Positions 46,909 to 55,740 of a stretch of DNA of 64,000 nucleotides are shown piece after piece (the first letter of the stretch is position 1; every line of letters begins with the position of its first letter). The stretch covers positions 813,013 through 877,012 of the forward strand of contig NZ_CP015101.1 of assembly GCF_002214465.1 (NCBI RefSeq), in the 5' to 3' direction. The stretch is from Thermococcus barossii (lineage in GTDB: Archaea; Methanobacteriota_B; Thermococci; Thermococcales; Thermococcaceae). The notes below the pieces were generated by a model that saw only the letters and a list, made by a program, of their open reading frames with translations, ran no database searches and was not told the origin of the DNA. Made by a program: the position numbers and the translations under genes.

Positions 46909-46950
46909 ATGGGCTGGTTAGGTAGAATCAAAGGAAATAAAAAAGCGCCA

Positions 46951-49206
46951 TCACTCCACCCTTCTTCCAAGCAGACGGTTTATTCTCGCCCGTATGCCCC
47001 TGTTGATCTTGACCAGCATGACGGTTCTTGGGCATCTGCTTGCTACCCTCTCGGGCACTTCACCGAATATCAGCCTTCTGAAGAGCGGCTCCCTCGTTGC
47101 ACCCATCACCACGAGGTCGTGCACCCTGCATTCCTGGAGAATTGCCTGTACCGGGTCGCCGTCCACTATCTTAAGTTCGGCCCCCTTTATCTTCTCAACG
47201 ACCGGCTTAAGGCGCTCTCTGAGCTTCTCCTCCGGCTCATTCTCAACATTAACGCTCAGCACTGTAACCCTGGTACCGTAAACATCGGCCAGTATTGAGA
47301 CGAGCTCTGCGCTCGCGGCGCCCTGTTTTCCTCCCCTCGTCGGGAATAGTATGCTCCCTATCTTTTCTAGCTTCTCTGTATCGCCGGGTTTTATGACGAG
47401 AACGTTGCAGGGGGCGTTTTCGACTATCTTGTCCAGGTTGCTGCCGAGGACGTATTTGCTCCACCTCGAGCGGCCCTCCCAGCCAAGGATGAGAAGGTCA
47501 GCCTTCTGGTCCCTGACGGCGCTCAGGATTCCTCTGTAAACGCTGTGGGCATAATAAACGATTCCCTCCGTCTTGACGCCGCTCGGCGCGTATGACTTGG
47601 CGAGTCTGATGGTCTGCACTGCCTCATCAGCAAACTGTCTGGCCTCCTCAAGCGGGGTCTGTTCGGGAACGGTAACGACGCTGACTATCAGCAGCTCCCC
47701 GTTTATCCTCTCCGCTATTTTCCCCGCGTATTTCGTTAGTATTTCGGCATTCTTCTGGTTTGAGACGGCCACCATTATTCTGTAGCGGGCCTCCTCGCCG
47801 GCCTCTTCGAAGACCACCTCACTCTCCGGCTTTTCCGCCTCGACTTTGGCGCCCTCGTATCCGCGGTAGATAACCAGGCCGGCAACTATCCAGAGGAGGG
47901 TTATTGCCCATGCCGTGGGGCTGACGTGGAAGACCCAGAGCGAGAGGATCGCCTGGAAAACGATTGCGAGCAGAGGAATGTAGGGGAAGTAGGGCATGAG
48001 AAAGCCATAGTTAAGCTCATCTCCCCGTTCGTTCCTTATCTTTATCACAGCCGCGTTAACGAGCAGGAAGATTAGGAGAAACACTATGTCCGCGCTTGCC
48101 GCGACATCCTCTATCGGAAATATGAGGGCAACGGTTAGAACTATCAAGGACGATGCAAAGAGCGCGTAGTGGGGAACGCGCCTGACCCTGTGAATCCTTG
48201 AAAAGATTCTGGGAAGCCTGCCGTCTCTGCTGATGGCAAAGAGAACCCTCGTGGAGGAGTAAATGGTGGCGTTCAATGCAGAGGTAGATGAGAAAATCGC
48301 CGCCAGCGTTATGAGAAGTCCCCCGTACGGCATCAGGTCGCTTATGGCCTCGCCCATTCCAACCGGTCCGTGCATCGCAAACCACTCACTCACAGACATC
48401 CCGCCGGGTTCGGCCCCAACTATCGCCGCAAAGGCGAATAGAAGGTAGGTCGCCGTAACTGCGGCGACAGAGTATAGTATGGCCTTGGGGACGGTTTCCT
48501 TGGGTTCAAAGGCCTCCTCTCCGGCGTGGGCTATGACCTCGTACCCCTCGAATCCCACATAGGTGAAGCCCATGGCCATCAAAACCTTCTCCCAGCCGTT
48601 GGGGACGAAGTTACTGAAGTGCGAGAGCTTTTCAGGGTGAATAACGATGTAGTAGATGGAGAAGAGGCCTATAAACGCCAGCGTTCCCATCTGGCCGAGG
48701 GTTATGAGGTTCTCGATGTTCCCGGTCTCAGACACGCCGATGTAGTTTATGACAATGAACACAAGTGCTATCGCCAGGGCCAGGAGCTTGATGACCAGCT
48801 CACTCTCAAGGCCGAGGTTGATGAACCATGGCGTATCTTCGATGAGAAAAACCGTGTAGGTTGCAAAAGTTATCGCGTAGAGGCTGCCCGCGACCGTCAG
48901 GGCAAACCAGTTCATCCAGCCGGATATGAAACCAACGATGCCCTTAAATGCCTCGTCGATGTAGGTGTAGGCCCCTCCGGCCGTTGGGAGGGCGGAGGCC
49001 AGCTCCGCAAAGGACATCGCTGAGAAGAAAGCGATGAGACCGTTGAGAGCGAACGCAACTAAAATACCACCCGGACCGGCGAAACCAATGGCGATGCCGG
49101 TTGCAACGAAGACACCGGCACCTATCATCATGCCCATACCCATCATCATGAGATGAACCAGCGAAAGCCCCCGGGAAAGCTCCACCTTTTCACCCTCGTG
49201 CTCCAT
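46951..49206 (-). CDS. APC-family amino acid permease fused to universal stress protein domains
   Basis: A 751-residue protein. About 12 transmembrane helices in residues 1-450 with the APC signature GMGMMIGAGVFVATG and YEVIAHAGEEAFEPKET. Then a cytoplasmic half with two USP-like domains (ARYRIMVAVSNQKNAEIL, DLLILGWEGRS and SILFPTRGGKQGAASAELV, DLVVMGATREP). The USP modules may bind ATP or nucleotides and gate transport. ATG at 49206 after GGAGGAGGTAAT. Follows a small membrane protein gene by 1 base. Confidence 0.88.
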   Translation of the reverse strand: MEHEGEKVELSRGLSLVHLMMMGMGMMIGAGVFVATGIAIGFAGPGGILVAFALNGLIAFFSAMSFAELASALPTAGGAYTYIDEAFKGIVGFISGWMNWFALTVAGSLYAITFATYTVFLIEDTPWFINLGLESELVIKLLALAIALVFIVINYIGVSETGNIENLITLGQMGTLAFIGLFSIYYIVIHPEKLSHFSNFVPNGWEKVLMAMGFTYVGFEGYEVIAHAGEEAFEPKETVPKAILYSVAAVTATYLLFAFAAIVGAEPGGMSVSEWFAMHGPVGMGEAISDLMPYGGLLITLAAIFSSTSALNATIYSSTRVLFAISRDGRLPRIFSRIHRVRRVPHYALFASSLIVLTVALIFPIEDVAASADIVFLLIFLLVNAAVIKIRNERGDELNYGFLMPYFPYIPLLAIVFQAILSLWVFHVSPTAWAITLLWIVAGLVIYRGYEGAKVEAEKPESEVVFEEAGEEARYRIMVAVSNQKNAEILTKYAGKIAERINGELLIVSVVTVPEQTPLEEARQFADEAVQTIRLAKSYAPSGVKTEGIVYYAHSVYRGILSAVRDQKADLLILGWEGRSRWSKYVLGSNLDKIVENAPCNVLVIKPGDTEKLEKIGSILFPTRGGKQGAASAELVSILADVYGTRVTVLSVNVENEPEEKLRERLKPVVEKIKGAELKIVDGDPVQAILQECRVHDLVVMGATREPLFRRLIFGEVPERVASRCPRTVMLVKINRGIRARINRLLGRRVE

Positions 49207-49207
49207 A

Positions 49208-49402
49208 TTACCTCCTCCTGTGTCTCGTAGCCCTCTGAACTTCAAGGACATGACCTATCCTCTTTTTCGCGTATTTACGCTTTCTTTCAATCCGTTTGCG
49301 CTTCATCTCGGCTATTATGGAGTTTGACTTGTGAAGAAGAGCAAGCATCGCCCCATAGGAGCCAAAGATTATAGCAGCGCCGAGTATCTGGTCGGTGTTC
49401 AT
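49208..49402 (-). CDS. Small single-span membrane protein co-transcribed with the permease
   Basis: A 64-residue protein: one hydrophobic helix (ILGAAIIFGSYGAMLALL) followed by a very basic tail (MKRKRIERKRKYAKKRIGHV). ATG at 49402 after GGTGGAAGG; the stop is 1 base before the permease start, so it may be a subunit or assembly partner of the permease (inference). Confidence 0.65.
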   Translation of the reverse strand: MNTDQILGAAIIFGSYGAMLALLHKSNSIIAEMKRKRIERKRKYAKKRIGHVLEVQRATRHRRR

Positions 49403-49465
49403 TCCTTCCACCCCGCAGGTGAGGAAATAGTAGGGAAACGGAAATTTAAAATGTATCGATAGTCT

Positions 49466-50902
49466 TCAGACGGTGAATATCCTGATGGTGTTCGTGCCTG
49501 CGGTCTTTCCTATCGGCGTCCCCTTGGTCAGAAGAACCGGGTCGTTATCCTTAACGAGGCCCAGTCCCCGTATCAGGCGCAGTATCTCTTCCTCACTCGT
49601 CTCACTGACAACGAAGGGGTAGACGCCGTACGAGAACATCAGATTCCGTGCAACGTGCTCGTCGGTGGCAAAGGCCAGAATCCACTGCTTGGGCTTGAAG
49701 CGCGAAATGAGCCTCGCCGTCTCGCCGGTTCTCGTCGGGGTAAGGATGTACCTGATGTCCATTGAAGTGAGTGCCTCGATGATGCTCCTGGCTATTGTGT
49801 CCTTTATCGTGCCCTTCTTGGGCCCCCTTTCGCTCCAGCGGGTCATCTTCCACTCGATTATGCGTGCTGACCACTGGGAGTCCCTGTATGCCTCCGTCGT
49901 CTTGGCTATCCTGGCCATCATTCTAACCGCATCTACCGGATACTTTCCAACCGCGGTTTCCTCCGAGAGCATGACGGCGTCGGTGCCGTCCAGAATGGCA
50001 TTCGCCACGTCGGTGACCTCTGCCCTCGTCGGGAGCTTTTCCTCGGTCATGCTCTCCAGCATCTGGGTGGCCGTTATCACGGGTTTTCCGGCAACGTTGG
50101 CCTTGTGTATGAGCTTCTTCTGGAGGACGGGGAGCTTCTCGATTGGCATCTCGACGCCGAGGTCGCCCCTTGCTATCATAATACCATCGGCAGCGCAGAG
50201 TATATCATCGAAGTTTTTCACGGCATCAGGTCTCTCTATCTTTGCGATTATGAAGAGGCTCCCCTTCCGTTCCTCCACAAATCTTCTGACCTTGAGGACG
50301 TCGTAGGCAGAGCCGACGAAGCTTATACCCACGGCGTCAATACCGTTCTCAATCGCAAATTTAATGAACTCCAAATCTCTATCAGTTACTGCGTCGATTG
50401 CCATCCTTGCCTTCGGCACGTTGATGCCCTTGTGGGAGAAGAGGGTTCCCCCAACCAGAACCTTGCAGACGACATCCTGCCCCCTGATCTCCTCCACCCT
50501 CAGCGCTATGAAGCCGTCGCTCAGGTAGATGACATCCCCCTTTGAGACCATTCTGGGGAAGTCCTTGAATTCTACGGGTATCTCTGCCTCATTTCCAACG
50601 ACGTCCCTCGTTGTCAGAACAACGGTCTGCCATCGTCTCAGCGTCACCGAACCGTTCTGTATCTCCCCAACACGGATTTTTACCCCAGGCAGGTCGCCGA
50701 GAATGGCCACTGGGCGGTTGAGCCTTTCTGAGATTTCCCTTACCATCTCGACCGTTTTCGCGTGCTGCTCAAGGTCACCGTGGGCGAAGTTTATCCTCGC
50801 AACGCTCAGGCCGGCCTTTATCATGGCCTCGATGGTTTTCCGGTTCATCGAAGCGGGACCTATCGTGGCCACTATCTTGGTTTTGTGAGACGGAAGCCTC
50901 AT
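49466..50902 (-). CDS. pyk: Pyruvate kinase
   Basis: A 478-residue glycolytic enzyme forming pyruvate and ATP from phosphoenolpyruvate. TKIVATIGPAS start, ARINFAHGD, the catalytic IIAKIERPDAV lysine, MIARGDLGVEMP and the MLESMTEEKLPTRAEVTDVA cluster split by a turn. C-terminal regulatory domain present. Divergent from the peroxiredoxin gene. Confidence 0.95.
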   Translation of the reverse strand: MRLPSHKTKIVATIGPASMNRKTIEAMIKAGLSVARINFAHGDLEQHAKTVEMVREISERLNRPVAILGDLPGVKIRVGEIQNGSVTLRRWQTVVLTTRDVVGNEAEIPVEFKDFPRMVSKGDVIYLSDGFIALRVEEIRGQDVVCKVLVGGTLFSHKGINVPKARMAIDAVTDRDLEFIKFAIENGIDAVGISFVGSAYDVLKVRRFVEERKGSLFIIAKIERPDAVKNFDDILCAADGIMIARGDLGVEMPIEKLPVLQKKLIHKANVAGKPVITATQMLESMTEEKLPTRAEVTDVANAILDGTDAVMLSEETAVGKYPVDAVRMMARIAKTTEAYRDSQWSARIIEWKMTRWSERGPKKGTIKDTIARSIIEALTSMDIRYILTPTRTGETARLISRFKPKQWILAFATDEHVARNLMFSYGVYPFVVSETSEEEILRLIRGLGLVKDNDPVLLTKGTPIGKTAGTNTIRIFTV

Positions 50903-50997
50903 GTTCTCACCTGATATGACAGTTCAGCACCCTCCTAAATAATCTTATCCCACGAAAGGCTTATGAGTTAGGATACCCTAATCAGAGGGGTGATTGG

Positions 50998-51459
50998 ATG
51001 AAGCCGCTGGAAGTTGTGGTATTCGATGAAGAGGGAAAGGAAGTCTCGCTCCGCGAAGTTCTGGGTGGCAAATGGACCGTTCTCTACGTCTACCCCAAGG
51101 ACAACACCCCCGGCTGCACCACCGAAGCGAAGGAATTCACGGAACTCCTTCCAGAGTTCGAGAAGCTGGGCTTTCAGGTTGTTGGTGTCTCAAAAGACTC
51201 CGTGAAGAGCCACCTCCGATTCAAAGAGAAGCACGGATTGAGAATCAAACTGCTCAGCGATCCCGAGGCCAGGCTGATAAAGGCCCTGGGTGCATGGGGA
51301 AAGAAGAAGCGCTACGGGAAGGAGTACGAAGGCGTGATAAGGAGCACGTTCATATTCGACCCGAATGGAGAAATAGTCTGGAAGAAAATCAACGTCAGGG
51401 CGAAGGGCCACGCGGCAAAGGTTCTTGAGGAGGCCAGGAAGCTGGTAGGCGATTTGTAG
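50998..51459 (+). CDS. Thioredoxin-fold peroxiredoxin (Bcp/PrxQ-like)
   Basis: A 153-residue thiol peroxidase. The peroxidatic Cys lies in YPKDNTPGCTTEAKEF with the conserved Thr and Pro; the usual resolving Cys five residues on is replaced by Lys/Glu, so it is a 1-Cys-like form. C-terminal RSTFIFDPNGEIVWKKINV strand pair. GGGGTGAT before the ATG. Confidence 0.88.
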   Translation: MKPLEVVVFDEEGKEVSLREVLGGKWTVLYVYPKDNTPGCTTEAKEFTELLPEFEKLGFQVVGVSKDSVKSHLRFKEKHGLRIKLLSDPEARLIKALGAWGKKKRYGKEYEGVIRSTFIFDPNGEIVWKKINVRAKGHAAKVLEEARKLVGDL

Positions 51460-51488
51460 AACTGGACTCTGCCTCAGAAATCAGGGGG

Positions 51489-52535
51489 CTAACCCACCAG
51501 GGCGTTTCTGAAACCGAGCCCCTCAACGATCTCGGCTGCTCTCTCCATTTCATCCCTCTTGAGTCTCCTGTTGATCTCGGAATACCTTCCTGCCAGGTAT
51601 TCCGGCCTGTACTGGAACATCACGTTGATGCGCACGTCCCGTCCAAGGTTCCCGGCTATCCATTCAAGCACAGGACGCGTGCAGCACTCAAGGTGCCCCG
51701 GAACCACGAGGTGCCTTATGAGGAACTCTGCCCCGTAATGTTTCCTGGCCAGGAGAAGGTTCCTGGTTACCACCTCCCAGTAACGGGGAATCTTTGAGTA
51801 CTTCAAGGCGCACTCATCGTTTCCCCACTTAAAATCGGCAAGATAAACGTCAACCACACCATCGAGAAGCCTCATTGCCTCCTCGCTCATGTACATGTTG
51901 GAGTTCCAGACGACGGGTATTGGAACATCAACGTGCCTCAGGGTTTCCAGGATGAAGGGGAGGTTTGGAGTCGGCTCACCGCCTACGAAGTTAACGTTTC
52001 TGGCGCCCCGCTTGAACGCCTCTTCGATTTTCAGAGCCATGAACTCCGGAACGTGCTCCACCCCAACCCGGTACTGGCTTATGTCCCAGTTCTGGCAGAA
52101 GACGCAGCGAAAGTTGCAGCCTGAGAAGAAGACTGTGTACGACGGCACCAGCTCGGGTTCCTCCCCGTAGTGGAGGAAGTCGCTCGCAACCAGGCTCTCC
52201 CGAACGCGGCAGTACCCTACACCCTCCCTTCTATTCACGCGGCACTTTACCTCGCAGAGGGTGCAGGATTCCAGGATTCTGTCTGCGATGAGTGCCTTGA
52301 GGTCGAGGAGGTTCTTTTCGGGGATCTCGCCGAGGTCGTTGTCCCTAAGTCTGTCCATGCCCTCGGCGTGCTCGTTCCAGAGCTCATCGAGTGGTGAATT
52401 CTCATCAAAGCTCACCTTAACTTTCCTCAGGGCGAAAAATGCCGGCTCAGTCTCCCCGGCCAGAATTGAGAAGTAGCGGGGTAGCGCTCTTCTTGCATTC
52501 TCGGATTCGTATCCGTGAAACCTTCCGCCCCACAT
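51489..52535 (-). CDS. Radical SAM protein (pyruvate formate-lyase activase-like)
   Basis: A 348-residue protein with the radical SAM cluster CNFRCVFCQNWD, preceded by an N-terminal four-cysteine segment (CTLCEVKCRVNRREGVGYC). GGEPTP is the SAM-binding motif. These PflA-like archaeal proteins activate unknown targets; they often neighbour AmmeMemoRadiSam-type genes, but none are seen here. TATA-like GTTTTAGGG on the minus strand suggests near-leaderless initiation. Confidence 0.85.
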   Translation of the reverse strand: MWGGRFHGYESENARRALPRYFSILAGETEPAFFALRKVKVSFDENSPLDELWNEHAEGMDRLRDNDLGEIPEKNLLDLKALIADRILESCTLCEVKCRVNRREGVGYCRVRESLVASDFLHYGEEPELVPSYTVFFSGCNFRCVFCQNWDISQYRVGVEHVPEFMALKIEEAFKRGARNVNFVGGEPTPNLPFILETLRHVDVPIPVVWNSNMYMSEEAMRLLDGVVDVYLADFKWGNDECALKYSKIPRYWEVVTRNLLLARKHYGAEFLIRHLVVPGHLECCTRPVLEWIAGNLGRDVRINVMFQYRPEYLAGRYSEINRRLKRDEMERAAEIVEGLGFRNALVG

Positions 52536-52579
52536 CACAATGGTGTGGCGCTGGGAACCCTAAAACCTTTGCCTCCCAT

Positions 52580-53269
52580 TCATTCCCTCAGGTTGAGGTC
52601 AGACCATTCAACGGCCCTCTTGAGACTGATGAAGCAGGAATCGCAGTAGCCGAGCATCCTTGAGTCCCATTCCTCCATGCTCGATGGTGAGTTCATCACA
52701 CAGTTGTTGGTGCAGTGGTCAAGGCCAAAGCTGTGACCGACCTCGTGGAGAACCCCCTTCAGGAGGCGGTTCTTGAAGAGCTCAAGCTTTGACCTCAAAA
52801 GCTCCCCCTTTCCGTTCTCTCCAGGGTTCTTCAGGAGCTCTGGGAGCTCTGGTGGTTCAAACGGCCTCATCGAGAGCACCATAATCCTGAGACCGATCCG
52901 CGTTTCGTGTATCCCAAGAAACTTCTCGAAGAAATCGAAGTAGGGATTGCGGGAGACGAGCGGAAATGTGGTCAGGGCAAATATCTTGTTCATCTTGATA
53001 TCGGGCCTCTCCTCTATCTCGTTTAGCAACCTGGCGTGGAGAACATCAACCAGGGCCTCGAGCGGATAGACCCTAACCTTTCCCTCTGGAGTGTTTAAGC
53101 TTATTAGGTACCCCGGTTCAAGCTTGAGTTTCCCTATGTACAGAAACCTCAGGGGAATATCGCTCTCCTCAAAGAAATGATTGGCCTCCTCGAATACGCT
53201 GAACACAACTTCCCGTATGGCCTCCTCCTTCACGAAGTTCCCGACGTAGGTGAAGGCTATGAACTCCAT
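52580..53269 (-). CDS. amzA: Archaemetzincin zinc protease
   Basis: A 229-residue metallopeptidase with the archaemetzincin signature HEVGHSFGLDHC, then CVMNSPSS and the distal YCDSC: three His and the Glu bind and use one zinc, four Cys bind a second. A conserved Met lies in the turn. Substrate unknown. It is divergent from the fluoride riboswitch, with a start at 53269. Confidence 0.92.
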   Translation of the reverse strand: MEFIAFTYVGNFVKEEAIREVVFSVFEEANHFFEESDIPLRFLYIGKLKLEPGYLISLNTPEGKVRVYPLEALVDVLHARLLNEIEERPDIKMNKIFALTTFPLVSRNPYFDFFEKFLGIHETRIGLRIMVLSMRPFEPPELPELLKNPGENGKGELLRSKLELFKNRLLKGVLHEVGHSFGLDHCTNNCVMNSPSSMEEWDSRMLGYCDSCFISLKRAVEWSDLNLRE

Positions 53270-53340
53270 GATTTCATCACAAATGAAAGGCCGTTTTATG
53301 CTTATTAAATTTTTAGGTTATTAGGTAATTGCACCACAAA

Positions 53341-53351
53341 CGTTTTTAAAC
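53341..53351 (+). promoter_or_regulatory. TATA box of the fluoride operon
   Basis: CGTTTTTAAAC, itself nearly palindromic, is centred about 24 bases before the first base of the riboswitch aptamer, so transcription should begin at the aptamer's 5' edge. Confidence 0.6.
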
Positions 53352-53369
53352 GACCGTCAAAGTCTTTTC

Positions 53370-53427
53370 GGGCGATGGCGTCCGCCCGGGCTTCGAGCCG
53401 AACCGCCCGCAAGGGCTGATGACGCCT
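53370..53427 (+). ncRNA. Fluoride riboswitch (crcB motif)
   Basis: Matches the fluoride aptamer: GGGCGATGGCGTCCGCCC at the 5' end and GGGCTGATGACGCC at the 3' end. P1 is GGCGTC (53377-53382) with GACGCC (53421-53426). The GGGCG (53370-53374)/CGCCC (53383-53387) helix is intact. P3 is GCCC-GCAA-GGGC (53405-53416). An extra hairpin GGCT-TCG-AGCC (53389-53399) is inserted in the linker. CGCCT (53423-53427) can instead pair with AGGCG (53450-53454), which covers the Shine-Dalgarno GGGAGG (53447-53452). Ligand binding would free the ribosome-binding site: an ON switch (inference). Confidence 0.88.
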
Positions 53428-53459
53428 GTTCTCCGTCAAAACTTCAGGGAGGCGGTAGA

Positions 53460-54326
53460 ATGGGCTCGAAGCTTTATGAAATTGCACGATTCATTAACGC
53501 TGATTCGCTCATCAGGTACATAGAGGAAAGACGCCATGAAGACGGCGGCTACTGCTTCGTCAGCGTTCTGGACGATACCAACGTCAATGACACATACTAC
53601 GCGGTCAAGATTTACAACCTCCTCGGCCTTGAGATTCCCGAGAAAGAAAGGACGGTGGAGTTCTTGGAAAGGGCAATACAGCCCCAGACCGCTGTGGTGG
53701 CGATAGCAATGGCCTTTGAAGGGCTGGCCATGTTGGGAGCAGAAGACGTTGCGATGGAGCACATTGACATCGTTTTTACCAAGTACAACCCGCTGGAAGG
53801 CAAATTTGCCGTCGGTCTCGGCGGAAGTGAGGAATTCGGAACGGCAACACCGCTGGAGGCAACCTACTGGGTGGTCAAGGCGTTTAAAGCCATAGGCTAC
53901 GGGTTCAGCGCCGATGAGAGAGACGCCATAAGAACCTTCGTCATGAGGTTTAGAAACGGCAACGGGTACGGCGTTAAGGGGCCCACAACGACGATGACCT
54001 ACCAGGCAATCTACACACTCCGGGCCCTCGGCTACAGGCCGCCCAAGAGTCCTCACTTCAGGAACTGCGAGCTCTGCGGTGATTGGGGCGGTTTCACCCA
54101 GGTCCCCTACAGCCTGCCTCCATACCTGGAGCCGACTTTCTACGCGGCCAGGGGGCTGGAACTTCAGGGTGAAACCCCAGGCTGTCCGAGGAGGCACATC
54201 TGGTTCATACGCCAGCTGCAGAATCCCAACGGCGGCTTCAGACGCTCTCTGGAACTGGGCATTTCGAACTTCCAGAACACGTACAGGGCCCTGGCCGTGC
54301 TGGATTTCATGAAGCGCTACCTCTGA
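53460..54326 (+). CDS. Alpha/alpha-toroid (prenyltransferase/terpene-cyclase-like) protein under the fluoride riboswitch
   Basis: A 288-residue protein built of helical repeats typical of the alpha6-alpha6 toroid: RHEDGGYCFVS, DTNVNDTYYAVKI, GGSEEFGTATPLEATYWVV, GNGYGVKGPTTTMTYQAIY, LEPTFYAARGLELQG and NPNGGFRRS. A CELCGDWGGF pair and a later GCPRRH could bind metal. The DDxxD motif of real cyclases is absent, so enzymatic activity is uncertain. First gene of a four-gene fluoride-regulated operon; its SD is the presumed switch target. Confidence 0.78.
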   Translation: MGSKLYEIARFINADSLIRYIEERRHEDGGYCFVSVLDDTNVNDTYYAVKIYNLLGLEIPEKERTVEFLERAIQPQTAVVAIAMAFEGLAMLGAEDVAMEHIDIVFTKYNPLEGKFAVGLGGSEEFGTATPLEATYWVVKAFKAIGYGFSADERDAIRTFVMRFRNGNGYGVKGPTTTMTYQAIYTLRALGYRPPKSPHFRNCELCGDWGGFTQVPYSLPPYLEPTFYAARGLELQGETPGCPRRHIWFIRQLQNPNGGFRRSLELGISNFQNTYRALAVLDFMKRYL

Positions 54327-54335
54327 GTGGTGTGA

Positions 54336-55025
54336 ATGGACCTTATTGGCATGTATCTCCGAGATGCGATGGGAGACGGCTGTCCCGTCTGTAGAATACT
54401 TCGCAAATACGAGGAGTCTGAGATAGAGACGATCCTCTACGAACACGTGAACGACCCGGGAGTGCGGGAGAAGTTCAAGGAGAGTCTCGGCCTCTGCACC
54501 TACCACGCATGGAAGACCCTCGGGGAGGCCTACTCCGACCCCCTCCTCGGACCCCTGGGCGTGGCCATCATCTACCGGGACGTTCTCTCCGAGTACGTGG
54601 CATCGCTGGAAAGGGGCCGTACCCCCGAGGAGGGGGAATGCTTCCTCTGCCGGCTGGTGGAGGAGAAAGAGACCAGCACTGTGGAAGCTTTTGCGGAGAG
54701 GATTGAGGAGCTTCTCCCGGAGTACCGGAACTCCGAATCCATACTGTGCAGGAGACACTATGAGATGCTGGTGTCAACCCTCCAACGGACGAATCCTCAA
54801 GCAGCCAGGATGCTTGAAAGCCTCCAGCTGGAAAAGCTACGGGTTCTGGAGAAGCGCCTCGGGTCATTCATAGATAAATTCGACTACCGTGCCAGGGAGA
54901 AACCCACGAAAGAGGAGATATCATCACTGCCCCTTGCGATAGAAGCTCTAAAGGGTCTCGAAACTGGAGTAACGATTAGAAAGAGGGGAAAAGGAAAAGG
55001 TCGGAGGGGCTTTCCGTGGAGATAG
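54336..55025 (+). CDS. Protein with duplicated CxxC...CxxH zinc motifs (DUF6062-like)
   Basis: A 229-residue helical protein with two similar halves: CPVC then GLCTYHAW, and CFLC then ILCRRHYE, each a CxxC-CxxH set suited to zinc. The C-terminus is basic (RKRGKGKGRRGFPWR). It resembles the DUF6062 type; function unknown. Starts 9 bases after the toroid gene and overlaps the next by 10 bases. ATG preceded by GGTGTG. Confidence 0.72.
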   Translation: MDLIGMYLRDAMGDGCPVCRILRKYEESEIETILYEHVNDPGVREKFKESLGLCTYHAWKTLGEAYSDPLLGPLGVAIIYRDVLSEYVASLERGRTPEEGECFLCRLVEEKETSTVEAFAERIEELLPEYRNSESILCRRHYEMLVSTLQRTNPQAARMLESLQLEKLRVLEKRLGSFIDKFDYRAREKPTKEEISSLPLAIEALKGLETGVTIRKRGKGKGRRGFPWR

Positions 55026-55318
55026 AGGTCACGGACGACGAGCTAAAGGAAATAAGAAAGAATCGGAGGGAGATAGAGGCCAGGTTTCGGGACCTGGAGG
55101 GCCTTGAGAGAACCCTGAGGGTTCTAAAGCTACGTTTTCTCATCGAGCAGAGGGAAAGGGTCAAGAAGAGGCTCATCGAGATGAAGGCAAACTACGAAGA
55201 GCTGATCGAGTTTGAAGAAATGGCCAAGCTGGACAAGAGGTTCCTGATGGCGTTTCGGAAGGAGCTCAGTGAGGAAAATAAACGGCTCAGAGCAGAGCTG
55301 GAGGGCAGAAGAGGATGA
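55016..55318 (+). CDS. Short coiled-coil protein in the fluoride operon
   Basis: A 100-residue protein that is almost entirely heptad-patterned helix (ELKEIRKNRREIEARFRDLE, ERVKKRLIEMKANYEELIEF). GTG start at 55016 with GGAGG 9 bases upstream; overlaps both neighbours (10 and 4 bases), showing tight translational coupling. Likely structural or a binding partner of the neighbouring coiled-coil proteins. Confidence 0.7.
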   Translation: MEIEVTDDELKEIRKNRREIEARFRDLEGLERTLRVLKLRFLIEQRERVKKRLIEMKANYEELIEFEEMAKLDKRFLMAFRKELSEENKRLRAELEGRRG

Positions 55319-55740
55319 AACTCACGGTACGGCCAAAGAAGGGCTGGCGAAGGGTAACGTTCAGGATTCCGGACGAAATCATGGAGCGAATCAAGGAGCT
55401 CTGTGAACGCTATGGATTCCGGGTTGAAGAGGCGATCAGGATAGTGCTTCTTCACGGTTACCTGGAGGACGACCCCAACGCCAACGAGGAAACGTTTGAA
55501 AGGCTCAAAGAGGAGATATCCCAGCTCGAAAAAGAACTCTACGAACTGGAGGGCAAATGGTCCCCTCTGAAGTTCCGCTCATACTACATCGCACTGGACA
55601 ACCAGAACCTTGCGATACAGCTCTCAGCCATGATTGCCGAGAACAAGAGACTCCGTGAGCGGCTGGGACTTCCGGAGAGGGACTACAGTGAGGTCGAAAA
55701 GAAGATACACTACTACCTCAACTTTGGGGGAAAATACTAA
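55315..55740 (+). CDS. Ribbon-helix-helix-like protein with coiled coil
   Basis: A 141-residue protein. The first 45 residues (WRRVTFRIPDEIMERIKELC, YGFRVEEAIRIVLLHGYL) look like a ribbon-helix-helix DNA-binding unit; the rest is coiled coil (TFERLKEEISQLEKELYELE) and a C-terminal helix. It could be a regulator of the cluster or a structural protein. ATGA overlap with the gene before; its stop overlaps the antiporter stop on the other strand. Confidence 0.68.
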   Translation: MKLTVRPKKGWRRVTFRIPDEIMERIKELCERYGFRVEEAIRIVLLHGYLEDDPNANEETFERLKEEISQLEKELYELEGKWSPLKFRSYYIALDNQNLAIQLSAMIAENKRLRERLGLPERDYSEVEKKIHYYLNFGGKY

